This document shows, in pieces, positions 45,743-56,940 of a DNA stretch of 64,000 bases. Below the pieces are notes generated by a model. The model did no database searches, was not told the DNA's origin, and saw only the letters and a list, made by a program, of their open reading frames with translations. How positions within the stretch are numbered: the first letter of the stretch is position 1; the number at the start of each line of letters is the position of its first letter. Location: assembly GCA_963920525.1 (NCBI GenBank), contig OY986438.1, forward strand, positions 134,912,671 to 134,976,670. Reading direction: 5' to 3'. Source of the stretch: Dichetophora obliterata (lineage: Eukaryota; Arthropoda; Insecta; Diptera; Sciomyzidae). The translations under genes and the position numbers were made by a program.

Positions 45743-46382
45743 CCTTGTATCAGGCCCGTAGCTAGTATGGTGCTAGGGCAGGCTTAGCCTGCCTTAGAAT
45801 CCGTCGAGCCTGCCCTAGCCAAATTTCCGTATGCTTTTACAACTGCCCTCTTTTGTCAGTCATTGCCAATAACAGCTTGCAAAAAATTGTAAAGAAAGTT
45901 AATTTTTGGTGAAAATTCATAGAATGTTGTTATTTTAATTGTTTTCAAGATTTTTTGAGCGAGTTTTTTAGATAATTTATTATTTTAAGTGTTTTAAACT
46001 AAATATACACAAAAAAAAATTGCAGTTGCTGCAGTCGTTTTTCCAGCTTTTGTGTCTCCCAGTTTGCTGTTCTGATTAGGAAAAACACTTGCAACTACTT
46101 GAGGATGAATGGGGATGATTTCGAAATTATATCATGATTCAAGCGCCAGCTGACTGCATTTCGGATTTTTCAACTTTAAGCGGCTGTACCAGGTCAGCAG
46201 TCTTCACTTATTCCTGTAATCTAAATACTTTGCATTCATTCTCAAATAGTTATACATACTTTCCCCAATCAACTAATAATAATTAGTCTAATTAGTCTAA
46301 CTAAAACTACTAATTGGGAACATAAAAATTTGGAAAAGCTGAAAGGAAAATAATGGATGTTGCAGACATAGCTTGCGATTGA

Positions 46383-46960
46383 ATGAGGTACTTTTTCTCA
46401 AAAACAATTAAAATAACAAGGTTTTATATCACGCAAAATTCAGTAGTAGAACAATCACTTGGTGAGAGAAGTGAATATTCTATTGAAATTAAGCCGGCTT
46501 ACTCTGATATCGTTGATAATATTATATTCAAATTAAAAAAGCGTTTCACCAAAAATGATCGTATATTGTTGGAATTGTCATAAGTTTACGAAATGAAGCC
46601 GGCTAGTTTGAAAATATTAAGTTCTGTAGGCTTAAAAATACCCTCTGATGCCGAGATGTCTGTCGCAAAGAAATATCTGGACAAAAAAGGGATGAGCATC
46701 AGAAAACATCACCAAATTCAATCTGTTTTGATACGGTGAATGAATTGTATCTGATGCGCGATGCGTTTCCTGATACTTATAATTTGTTTTGTGTAATCGA
46801 TCCATTCGGCAGCAGTACGGCGGTATTGAGGCGGTATTCCGGCGGTACGGCGGAAGCATCATTTTCCCGTGTAAACCAAATCAACAGAGTTCAAAGATTA
46901 TCTTCGCAAATTTAATGAGAAACTAAGACGATTGCCTTTGTATTAAACAGCAGAGCTGTG
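46383..46960 (+). pseudogene. hAT transposase fragment
   Basis: The open part (46383-46583) ends IKPAYSDIVDNIIFKLKKRF and RILLELS, similar to the region before the dimerisation domain of ZMYM-like hAT transposases. Farther on come MRDAFPDTYNLF and, after a GGCGGTA-rich insertion (46805-46860), AEASFSRVNQINRVQRLSS, a decayed form of the AERSFS-type motif. Several stops separate the blocks. Confidence 0.6.
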
Positions 46961-47042
46961 ACTGAAGTGGAAATCAATATAATACATTCGAAATTCGCTT
47001 TCAAACATTGAACTCATTTATGTTATATTTAATGTTATATTT

Positions 47043-47345
47043 GTGGCGACCGTAGCCTAGTGGGTAGAGTGCGTGGCCCCTAAGCTAAGGAACCGCTGTA
47101 GCCCGGGTTCAGTTCCAGCTCAGACAGAAAATTTTTTCAATTGAATTAATTTTTCTGTTCGGTCGTCACCTCTCTGCAGACAATGGCAAACCTCAGAGTG
47201 TAAAAATTGCCATGTAAAGCTTCTTGAGAACATAAGCTGTTCGGAGTCAGCATAAAACACGTAGGTCCAGTTCTCGGTCATTTGTGATCAAACGTTTAAT
47301 AACACGCACAACACAATTGATCAATAGAAGCTAGGTCAAAGTCCT
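47043..47345 (+). repeat. tRNA-derived SINE, long copy
   Basis: The head has A-box TAGCCTAGTGGGTAGAG and B-box GGGTTCAGTTCC. The tail includes AATTGAATTAATTTTTCTG, AAAAATTGCCATGTAAAGCTTC and GTTCGGAGTCAGC, a tail type I know from many fly repeats. It lies inside the hAT element. Confidence 0.65.
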
Positions 47346-47399
47346 TCCAAAGGCTGAAATGGCCAGTTTATTTTATATTTTTATGTTATATTTAAAGCA

Positions 47400-47756
47400 T
47401 AGTACTCTGTTCAGTTTCATGTGAAATTCCACTCAAATCTCCATACAAAAAGTGACAGCTGCGAAACAAGTGTGGAAATTTTCACAACTCGTTCTTCAGA
47501 TCAGTACTCTGTTCCGCTGCGTGAAATTATCGCAACATGTTTTTGAGCAACATTTTTTCACGACAATTTAATTGTACTACCTATTTATTTTGAAGTGAAA
47601 AGAGAGATATCATATGAAATCTTCCAACTTATTTTCTGAGTCTCTCTGAGAAACGTTGCCATAGAAATTCCTCGCAACAAACTTTAAGTCAGAAATTTCA
47701 CGCAACAAAGAAATAGATGTTGCCAGCGAAGTTTCACGCAAGCGAACAGAGTACTA
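47400..47756. repeat. MITE with TAGTACTCTGTTC ends, copy 2
   Basis: 357 bp, reverse complement of 26997-27345, with both ends TAGTACTCTGTTC. Nested in the hAT element. Confidence 0.8.
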
Positions 47757-47972
47757 GGCTTTATATGTTAATAAACTTAACTTTTTTTTTACTAAAATAT
47801 ACATTTGAACAATAAAATCATTAACATGTAAAAATATAAAAAAATTCATTTGAAAATATGTTAATATGCATATATATATTTATATACAAATGTATGAAAA
47901 CAAATTTGTATTTTTTTACTGGAGGCTCAGCCTGCCCGGCTCTTATTTTCTGGCTACGAGCCTGCCTTGTAT

Positions 47973-48719
47973 TCCTCAAATCTACGATTTTAAGAAAAAC
48001 GCGGTTGGACCCGAACTTAAATTTTGGGACAATAGATTACAAACCTTTGCGCCGTAGTTAATATACTCAAAATAATTAAAAGGTGCACTTTACTTGTACT
48101 GTGTTCTCTTTCCACCTAAAAACGTCCCAGCCGTTTTAGGATCAATTGTTATAAAGATTTTCACAAAATATAAAAATGTGCATGGTTATTGTAGAAGCCA
48201 TGCTTCGAGTCAGTGGCACATAGGATCAGCAAAAGCAGTTCACGCATTCATTACCGAATTGCTTGTTGATGTAATGATGCTGTCTGGTCACAAGAAATTA
48301 CTAAAACAAAATTGAAATAGTTGTCATAACCAAATCAGCTGTTTAAATTAAATTTTTTTAATTATTTCGGTTATAGCGTTTTGTGGATCTCACGACTTTT
48401 CAGTTCATAGAAAAGCTCAATCCTCTTATCGCTCAGTTTATCGAATACTTTTTCACGCACAAATTCAAATTAGTTTAAAAATCATGCAGCTATTTTACCT
48501 TTTGAGTATTGAAAGGTGTCAAGTTATCAAAAAGTCGTCTAAGTTTCTAGTGTCATGGTGAAAGATTCGAATTTAATGATGAAGAGTTATAAAGAATGCA
48601 TTAAATAAATAAAATTTTTTGTTTAATAAAGTTTACACAGTGCTTTTGATTTATGGCATAAAACAAGTGCGACAGTTATTTTGATTCACGCTGTATATGC
48701 AATGAAATTTAATTAGTAG
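47973..48719. other. No gene seen; possible Tc1-type end near 48690
   Basis: The sequence GTGCGACAGTTATTTTGATT then CACGCTGTATA resembles a Tc1-type terminal repeat, but no partner end was found. Confidence 0.3.
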
Positions 48720-49259
48720 TTTTTTTCTTTTTTGGATGACGGCTGTAAGAGTTTTCCTAGTCATTGCAATTAAGCTTTTCCCTTGTATCTATTTTCCATT
48801 TGAAGCATTTCTTAATGAAATTTTTCTCCATGTTGGTCCGACAATTCTCCCATATTTGCTGGAAAAAAGTCAAGATGGTTGTGAAACATATGAATTTTCA
48901 AAAACAATAAGACTTTCATTTCTTTTAAAGTGAAAATAATTTCTCTAACTAAGTCTTTGTAGCCACAGATCACTACCTAAAAAGTTTTCTTTAACAGTCT
49001 TGAAGCTCAGCCATGCTTTCTTTTTCTGTGACATTTAAGTTGCTCTCAAACATTGGATCATTTAGAATGGCTCTAATGTTGGGACCAATTAAAATTCCTA
49101 AAGATAAAAAATTGTTATGAAACAGAAAAAATTTTTTTTTTATTATGTTGATTTTATATGATTTAAATGCAAATTCTAAATGTTTGATAGTTTAAATCAT
49201 ACTTGATTTTAAATACAAATTCTAGTTGTTTTATTGTTTAAAATTGTTTATTGAGCTAA

Positions 49260-51273
49260 CACTGAGAAAACAAAAAATCAAAAACGCACATTTTGTAAAA
49301 ACGTTTAGTAAAATTAATATTTTTAAAAATATTTTACGCCATACAAAAATTAAAACGCACATTTTTAAATATAAAAGTAAAACGAAACGTTTTTTAAACA
49401 ACCATGAATATTTTACTATCATAAAGTAGGATAAAATTAATATTTTCAAAAAATTTTACGCCATACAAAAATGAAAACGCACATTTTTAAACAGAAAAGT
49501 GAAACGAAGCGTTTTTAAAACCACTACGAACGTTTTACCATGACAATAAAATTCACATTCTTTGCTTCAAACACTTGTTAATAACAAATTGTCTGTTATA
49601 CAGCTGTGGTCAAAATAATAGCAGCACCCTTATATTCATACATTTTTGGATAAAAAAATACTAGTCTACGATTTTCGGATCCGGTAAGTCCATTTTCATT
49701 CCTATATGTGCTTTCAACACTCGTTCCAACTCCGTACTCAGTTTCCTCCTATATTGTAAAACTTTCAAGATACAGGGTGTTTAACGGTTTTGGTACGTGT
49801 TTAGTATTATTGATCTAGAATCTAAACTACTCACCATAAAATAAAAAATGGTATTTTGCATTTTAGAAAAAATATCAGATTTTTTATAAGTTATCAATCG
49901 CTTTCATGTCATGTGCTGTAGCGGAGAAAAAATTTTGAGATTATCCAACAAAATATCGACAAATTTTCTATCTTTTGTTTTAGCGGAGCTGTTACTGTCC
50001 AAAGTTAGAATTTAAAAAAATACTGTTGACTAAGTGTATTTTTACATGAAAAAAAGACTTTTTAAATTTGGACGGTTACAGTTCCGCTTAAACAAAAGAT
50101 ACAAAATTTATTGATATTTCGTTGGATAATCTCAGAATTTTAGCTTCGCTACAGCACATGACACGATAGTGGTTGATACATTGATGGAAAATTGATAATT
50201 TTTCAAAAGTACAAAATTATACTTTTTATTTTATGGTGAGTAGTTTAGATTCGAGATCAATAAAACTAAACACTTGCCAAAAACGTGAAACACCCTGTAT
50301 CTCGAAAATTTTACAATATAGGAGGAAACTGAGTACGGGGTTGGAACGAATATTGAAAGTACATATAGGAATGAGAATGGACTTACCGGATCCGAAATTC
50401 GTAGACTAGTATTATTTATACAAACATGTATGAATATAAGGGCGCTGCTATTCTTTTGACCGCAACTGTATATGTTTCATTGACTTATGTATTTGATATT
50501 TGCTTAGAAAATAAAATATTTTTCATTCTCGATTTCATCACTCTGCAGTTTGCCTACTAGAAAGTAATGAAAGAGTTTGAGTTGGAGCATTTGCTGCCAC
50601 AACTAAAAGTTAAGTATTTTAAATAAAATGAATAATATCTGACAAAATGAAATATTTTTATAGACGCTGGGATATAGAATTATCTAAAAAATTTTAACGA
50701 GATGAACATAGCTGATGATAAAATAACTAAAATAAAACTGCAATTTTGAAAAGCAATAACATTTTTTTAATTAATAGAGTAAATGCGGATATCCGGAAAT
50801 TTTTTGAATTAATGGGAAGTAATGAACATTTTCGGTTTTAAAATATAAATAATTGTTGCACCATTGCATTTTAAAATGTTTATTGTTACATATAGAACGA
50901 AATTTTTAGCATCTAATTTAAAATTTTTTGTTTTTAAAATGAACATATACATTTTACATTTGAGAATTTTTATTATTAAAAATCAAACGAACATTTAAGA
51001 ATCTCGTTTTAAAATTTTCGTTTTTAAAATGAAAATAAACGTTTTGATAGAGCTTTTTAAAATATGCTAAAAATCATTGCTAAAAATCAAACGAACATTT
51101 TAGAATCTCATTTTAAAATGTAAGTTTTTAAAATAAAAAAAAACGTTTTACTATTTCATTTTAAAATGTTCGGTTTTCAAAATTAAAATAAACGTTAGAA
51201 GTGCAAAATCTGGGTTAAGCGTTTGTAAAAGTAGCTCGTTTCTTCAACTTTTGAATATGTTGTTTTCTCTGTG
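49260..51273. mobile_element. Non-autonomous element with CACTGAGAAAACA ends, TAA duplication
   Basis: Ends CACTGAGAAAACA and (inverse) CACAGAGAAAACA, with TAA on both sides. CACTA-type elements give 3-bp duplications, so this is a possible relative. It contains tandem ~125-bp units on the left (49300-49545) and others on the right (50840-51200), rich in AAAACGTT and TTTTAAAATG words, and a nested Tc1-type MITE. Confidence 0.65.
49601..50468. repeat. Tc1/mariner-type foldback MITE, arms of about 430 bp
   Basis: The left end CAGCTGTGGTCAAAATAATA pairs with the right end, TA on both sides. The two halves are inverse complements almost to the centre near 50035, so the element is nearly a perfect palindrome. 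Confidence 0.85.
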
Positions 51274-51307
51274 TAAGGTCAAAGCAAGAATAATTAATTG
51301 TTCTAAC

Positions 51308-51490
51308 GAATCTTTCCAAAGAAACAACAGCAACAACAAAGTTTTTTCAAAATGAAAAGGAAAAAATCACTAGCTGATTTTATTGTAATTTCGGCCGTGC
51401 TGAAGGCTTCATCAGAAATCTTTGTGGTACCCGTTTTTTTCCTTTTTATATTAAAAAAAACTTTGTTGTTGTTGTTTCTTTGGAAAGACC
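51308..51490. repeat. Palindromic centre of the foldback with CAACAACAA arms
   Basis: TCTTTCCAAAGAAACAACAG at the left pairs with CTGTTG-type sequence ending TTTCTTTGGAAAGA at the right. The loop contains a hammerhead-like core on the minus strand. Confidence 0.65.
51389..51415 (-). ncRNA. Hammerhead-ribozyme-like core
   Basis: Minus strand: CTGATGA (51409-51415), then AGCC/GGCC stem II (one A-C mismatch next to the core), then GAAA (51389-51392). A UUA/UAA stem III can follow. The U expected before the cleavage site appears to be A, as in the copy at 16921, so activity is doubtful. Confidence 0.3.
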
Positions 51491-51709
51491 TTAAGCTCAA
51501 TAAACGATTTTAAACTATCAAACAATTAGAATTTGTATTGAAAATCTAGTATGATTTAAACTATCAAACATTTAGAATTTGTATTTAAATCATATAAAAT
51601 CAACATAATGAATAACAAGGTCATTTAGAAAAAACTTTAATTTTTTTATTATTACCTTCCTTTATCTTAGCCTCACTAATACAATGAAATTTATTTTTAA
51701 GGTACTTAA

Positions 51710-52959
51710 ATAGGTCTTTAATTGATAACTACCGTGGCATCGCAAAATTGAGCGCTTTGCCTAAACTTTTAGAGGCAATTGTTACATCACGACTATCGCA
51801 TAGCGTTAAATCCTTAATGTCTCCTTTCCAACATGGATTCCTTTCTGGAAAATCCACTGTTACTAACCTTCTCGAATTTACATCAAAAACTATAGAAAAC
51901 TTTGGAAAAGGCATGCAGACTGATGTTATTTATACGGATTTTAGCAAAGCTTTTGACGTTGTAAATCACAAACTATTGATCTTAAAATTACATCTTGTTC
52001 GATTTCCTATACCGTTGGTAAAGTGGATTGAATCTTACTTAAGCAATAGAACACAATCTGTTCTTTTTAAGCTCAAGAAATCACACGAGTTTCCTGTTAC
52101 TTCAGGAGTACCTCAAGGAAGTCATCTTGGGCCTCTTCTGTTTCTACTTTTTATAAACGATTTGCCATCTGTCATAATGCATTCCAGCATCTTAATGTTT
52201 GCTGACGACGTCAAACTCTTCCTTTCTTTTAAAAATGATAATGACGCTGTATTTTTGCAAGCCGACATAGATCATCTTCATAACTGGTGCAAAACGAACC
52301 GTATGAACCTCAACATGAAGAAATGCAAGCATATGTCTTTCTCGCGCAAACCACCAATTAAATGTACCTTCAAAATTTGTGGTTATCCATTGGAGTCCTT
52401 AGATAGTTTCAATGATCTTGGAGTTACAATGGATCCTAAACTACGCTTTAATATTCATGTAAATAAAATAATAAATAGAGCAAATAGTACTTTAGGATTT
52501 ATTAAACGTTGGGCAAAAGAGTTTAATGATCCTTTCATAACGAAAACCTTATTCACTTCCCTAGTGCGGCCTATCTTAGAATACGCTTCAGTCGTTTGGT
52601 GCCCACGATACGGTTGTTACATAGACGACATTGAATCAGTGCAGAAACAATTTCTTTTGTTTTGCTTAAGCTATCTTTATTGTAATACTGATTTTCACTT
52701 ACTACCTTATGAATATCGGTTACAACTCTTAAATCTTCCTTCTTTAAAAAATCGGAGAATTATGATAAATGCTTGTTGGATTATAAAACTTTTACATGGC
52801 TATGTAAAGAGTCCATATTTATTGAGTAAAATATATTTTAATATTCCTCTTCGTCCTAGAATATCTTTTGAGTTACTCCACATGAACTTTTGTAGAACTA
52901 ATTATTTGCAAAATGAACCTCTTAGAAGCGCTTGCGGTGATTTTAATTTTTGTATCTGA
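51710..52959 (+). pseudogene. LINE reverse transcriptase (ORF2 C-terminal ~415 aa), intact frame
   Basis: Open from the LINE truncation point to the TGA at 52957. RT motifs appear in order: DNYRGIAKLSALPKLLEAIV, QHGFLSGKSTVTNL, YTDFSKAFDVVNH (first catalytic Asp), TSGVPQGSHLGPLLFLLFIN, LMFADDVKLFLSF (catalytic FADD), LNMKKCKHMSFSR, and LGVTMDPKLRF, followed by the thumb/C-terminal region RPILEYASVVW. The frame has no stops, so insertion was recent. The endonuclease and ORF1 are missing, so the copy is not functional. Jockey-like clade by motif style; the exact clade was not tested. Confidence 0.9.
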
Positions 52960-53813
52960 TGTTATATCCTTAAGTGAATCCATGGACTCAATCAAACATA
53001 AAATTATAGATTACCTGCAGTACCGTCGTTGATTATGTAAAGTTCTTTCAAACATATATCGGATGCATCTGGTGATTTGTAAACACATTAATATAACAAT
53101 CTAAGTGGATAAATGGACCTAAGCGTAAAATGGGAAATTTTGGTGTATAATACATCTAAATACTCTGAATGGACCTAAAACTGGGATCTTCAATTGCCTC
53201 ATATCTTCATGATGGTTGTGACTACATTTGTTGACGGTACCGTGGTATCTTTTTACCTCTTGAAACACTACGTTAGATCGATTTGTAATATATTAATATG
53301 AGTGGCCGATAAGACCTAGTTTGTCTTGGTGCCTGCGTTCGCAACTGGTTTTCTTTATTTTATGAAAATTGGTTTGGTGAAGTTGACCTAGTTTGTCGAG
53401 TAACCACCCTGTCAAGCCAGGATTTCACCGGCTTCAGGGAGACAGAACGATATATATTATATATATACCTATTGGAGTGGTGTTTTATTGGGTATGAGAC
53501 CTTGTTTGTCACACGACTCTGCCGTATACAAAAATTGTTGCTAACTTGACCTTGTTTGTCTTGAAAACGCAACCCTGCTATGCTGTCTGATTTTATCGAT
53601 TTTGACTTAACTTTTTTTCTATTATTTTTTATACTTTAATAAAATTATATACTTTAAGCAATTTACTAAAACTTTTTAGTTTGTTAATAATACATTATTT
53701 CATTCAAAATCATACTTTATATTTTTAAATTGTATTATATATCTTATTTTATAATTTTAAATTTGCTATAAAACCTGTTAAGGTTTAGCAATCAAGCAAA
53801 TAAATAAATAAAA
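51710..53813 (+). mobile_element. 5'-truncated jockey-type LINE with 3' UTR
   Basis: Begins inside the RT, continues through the ORF end and an ~850-bp 3' UTR, and terminates in an AAATAAATAAATAAAAAAA tail. It sits within an exon of the minus-strand family gene: the host frame resumes on both sides (EG before, FKYLKNKF after, in gene orientation). Confidence 0.85.
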
Positions 53814-55004
53814 AAATCCTTCATCTTCTTTATCCATAGCTTTTATAAGGTTTTTGGCTACACCTAACTCTAATGTAGAAAGGGAAGAAGAATTTTCTCC
53901 CTTGGAACTAAAGCTTCATCAATTATATTCTTTTTTCCAATGATATCGGATAGTCGATATCAATCCCACTTAAAGTCTGTATAATGCATTTCCCTTTCTC
54001 AACTGTTTTATACGCATATAAAGCAATTGAACTTTGTGAAACCTTGTTGTAATTCCAAGAGAAGGCCAATTACTTTGAAATCTCCGGAAATCAACCAATT
54101 ATATTCATTGTGTTTTATATTTTCTGCAATTAATTTCATTGATGAGTAGTTTTCCTTTAGTTTCACGGATTATGCTATTGGAATCGTTGGGAGATTTTTT
54201 CCTTTATTAAGTGCTATTTTCAAGCTTAATCTAGAGGAATCAATAAACATATACCACTCAGTTTCAATAAACAGTTGCAATAAACAATTAAATCAGAGAA
54301 ATTAAAATACGGCTGCAACTTATGGGATCGACGACGAGAAGCTGTAACGCACACGTTGGTATCCAATAAATTGTGATCGCGAAGAATAGAATTCGCAATT
54401 TCAGTTTTACTTTCTCTTAGACTCCACACTCTGACGAAATGGTCAAAACTTTCATTATTAAATGGAATAGAAGTACAATCAGAATAGCATGATGGTGTAT
54501 ATAATGGATCATTGCAACATTACAATTGGCAAGACGCAAGTTCGAAATTACGTAAACTTGTCTGTGGGATACCTAATGTTGCACTTGGCACTGGTGTGGC
54601 TTCACCAAGTGATGTGGCTTCACTCGAATTTTTGAATCCAAATTTGAATAGTTAATTATGGCCTTTGTTTTCGAGCTATGACAATTAAATTGATAACACA
54701 AAAATAACAGTTTTTTTATCATGCTCCAACAGAGGTACCCACAACATAGGAATACCAAATGGCATGCTTTCTAATTTTCCACTAGACCAACTTAGCATAT
54801 TCCTGTAGCAGATATCACAACATGTGTTGGGAGCAAAAGAAACATTTTTATCTTCAAAAATTTCAATTCCAAAGTACCTCAAATAAATTAATCGCAAAGA
54901 ATTAGTAATTGATTTTCTTTGTTTAAGAACTGTTAAAGCTGTTTTAACACTAGATTGACGGACTGAGCCAATTTGACTCATTTTAAATTTTATTGCTAAA
55001 TATA

Positions 55005-55690
55005 CAGGGTGTCCCGTGTAAGAGTGCGAATATTTACGGAGGTGAAGTAGGAGGTAGAGTTTAGCAAATAATCGTATGGGAGGGGGGTATATTTTCACAC
55101 CCTTAGGAGTTACGGGGTTAATTGTTATTTCATGACTTTGATGCATACTATTGTTTCTAGCAGAAAAAAAAAACTCATATAAAACTTATTTTAAGAGCTC
55201 ATTTTAAAGGCAATGAATTGGTGTTTTAAATTTAGTAAAATTTTTGAAGTACAACTAATTTTCCTATATTTGAAGATTTGTTTATTATTTTGATGTCGTT
55301 GAAAAGAAAATTAAATAAAACACAAATATGAAGTTAAAAACAATTTTAATTTAATACGCGAAATTTTGAGAAAATTGTGCTCAAACTTAAAATTTTGTAG
55401 TTTCAACGGATTTATTTCATTTTCACACGAGCACAGCTCAATATTGAATAGGTTGGGTGGATTCGTTGATACACCAATGCCAATTCATTGCCTTTGAAAT
55501 GAGCTCTTAAAATAAGTTTTATGTGAGTTCGTTTTTCTGCTAAAAACAATAGTATGCTTCCAAGTCATGAAATAACAATTAACCCCGTAACTCCTAAGGC
55601 TGTGAAAATAGACCCCCATACAATTTTTTGCTAAACTTGACCTCCTCTTTCACCTCCGTAAATATTTGCGCTTTTACACGGGACACCCTC
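55005..55690. repeat. Foldback MITE with CAGGGTGTCCCGT ends
   Basis: Arms 55005-55215 and 55480-55690 are inverse complements (both contain ATGAAATAACAATTAACCCC in one orientation), around a ~265-bp spacer. Nested in the piggyBac element near its left end. Confidence 0.85.
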
Positions 55691-55880
55691 CACATAAAAC
55701 TGAAATATTATTTTTAAAATACATGTTGGTTTTTAGTTACGTAATGAAATATAGGTAAATAGAGGTTACTCCCCTCCGACGACCCCCTCATTTCGCATAT
55801 TTGAATGTGGTTTACCTATTTTTACGGATATGAGCCAAATTGACTCATAAAATGATTTAACGTTTAACTGCTATAAGAAC

Positions 55881-56123
55881 ATGAAACCTATGGCTTACAT
55901 AAAAAAAGTTATTCCCAGAATTGTAAAGAAAGCTGATGCTAGAACAATCATGATCAACCTTGTCCAGATTACTTCCGTTCCCATGTCGAAAATTCATGCT
56001 GTTGAAGCACGGAAGAATTGTCAAGTTCAAGCATTATGCAAGAGAAATAGATGTAAGGGCTTTTGTGCTAAATGCAATAAAAATGTTTGCGGAAAATATA
56101 TTTCAAAAACACAGTTTATATAA
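55881..56123 (+). pseudogene. piggyBac transposase C-terminal scrap
   Basis: An ATG frame of 80 codons whose last third is Cys-rich (RKNCQVQALCKRNRCKGF, then CAKCNKNVCGKY). This has the C-x2-C spacing of the zinc-binding tail of piggyBac transposases. The first two thirds have no recognisable match. Its place inside TTAA-flanked inverted repeats supports the call; the catalytic domain is absent. Confidence 0.5.
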
Positions 56124-56940
56124 AGGGCATATTGCAGAAACACGATAAGCAACATAAAATTCAAAACTGGTATTTTGTGTTATTTTTAGTACATTGTACC
56201 ACAGTAACACCTACTGAAAAGATTAGGGCTTATTTTCAATAAATTGCGAACTTATATGTATAGTGTCTTTTTGCTATTAAATATTTTATTATATTTTCTA
56301 CTCAAAAACTCGATAAGCCACATACAAAAGCTACCCTACAAATAGAAGCTGTGAATTTAACTGAGAGTTATATCAAAATTTAAGATTTTGTTGACTAAAA
56401 TGATGACAGTATGATAGACGAAAATTTCTAATTAACCACTAAAAGAAATATACAAAAAAACATTGAGCAATATTTATTTTCATTTATGTGGCTCACCATG
56501 TTTTTACGCAAATAATTTTTACTTTCAAATTTGTAGTGGCTTATCATGTTTTCTATATAGGAAAAAAGTTGGGAAGCTTTTAAGCATAAATAACCTATAA
56601 ATACTGATGAAGTACTTTGAGATACCAGCGAGGCATATTTATTTTTTTTTGTTGATAATCATGTTGTTTCTAAGAAAACGTGTTCTAAAATTTGTATGAC
56701 TTATCATGTTTTTACAGAAATAATTTTTACTTTAAAATTTGTAGTACTTTTTCATGGCTTTGTAGGTCAGTAGTTTGCTGTGGTGGCATCTAAAATCAAA
56801 ACCTTTGCGAATTCTCCTAAATCAGATAACTATTTCGATGTTTAAATTTTGTTGCATCAGGTTTTGCAAAAAACACCGATAGTTGCGTACTATCTATAAC
56901 TAAATACTAATCAAGAAAAGCAAGAGTATATATTAGTAAA

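Larger units (their letters stand above)
45751..47964. mobile_element. hAT transposon with perfect 8-bp target duplication
   Basis: TIRs CAGGCCCGTAGCTAG and (inverse) CAGGCTCGTAGCCAG are followed by subterminal GGGCAGGCT words. CCTTGTAT flanks both ends (45743-45750 and 47965-47972). It carries a degraded transposase, a SINE (47043) and a MITE (47400). Confidence 0.9.
49136..51612. repeat. Foldback element interrupted by a CACTG-ended element
   Basis: The outer arms 49136-49259 and 51490-51612 are inverse complements (both contain AAATGTTTGATAGTTTAAATC in one orientation). The left arm stops at GAGCTAA and resumes at TAAGGTC (51274). The right arm reads GACCTTAAGCTC without interruption, which proves the insertion. 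Confidence 0.8.
49098..51655 (-). other. Intron of the dismembered gene, enlarged by nested elements
   Basis: Donor GGAAG|GTAATA (minus strand, at 51655) and acceptor TATCTTTAG|GAATTTT (at 49098) join in frame, giving KIKEG-ILIGPN. The foldback and its nested elements occupy nearly all of it. Confidence 0.65.
48720..54943 (-). pseudogene. Multi-exon gene of a high-copy arthropod family of unknown function, dismembered by insertions
   Basis: Read right to left: 54943-54685 encodes QRKSITNSLRLIYLRYFG and APNTCCDICYRNMLSWSSGK with SMPFGIPMLW. 54429-53814 includes SRRRSHKLQPYF, then FIDSSRLSLKIAL, NEYNWLISGDFKVIGLLL and LQQGFTKFNCFIC. 51711-51656 gives FKYLKNKFHCISEAKIKEG. After an intron (51655-49098), 49097-48720 gives ILIGPNIRAILNDPMFE, HNHLDFFPANMGELSDQHGE and KFHQEMLQMENRYKGKA. 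These blocks, in this order, are typical of large families of uncharacterised arthropod proteins (possibly transposon-linked; I cannot name the family). A LINE lies in one exon, a foldback nest in the intron, and a piggyBac at the 5' end; stops and shifts occur throughout. Confidence 0.72.

Noticed and set aside
48094..48315. 73-codon plus-strand frame
   Set aside because: No motif and no supporting context; composition compatible with chance.
54685..55146. Single 153-codon frame spanning the piggyBac border
   Set aside because: Only the part left of 54943 belongs to the family gene; the rest reads through the piggyBac end and a foldback arm, so the apparent N-terminus is artificial.
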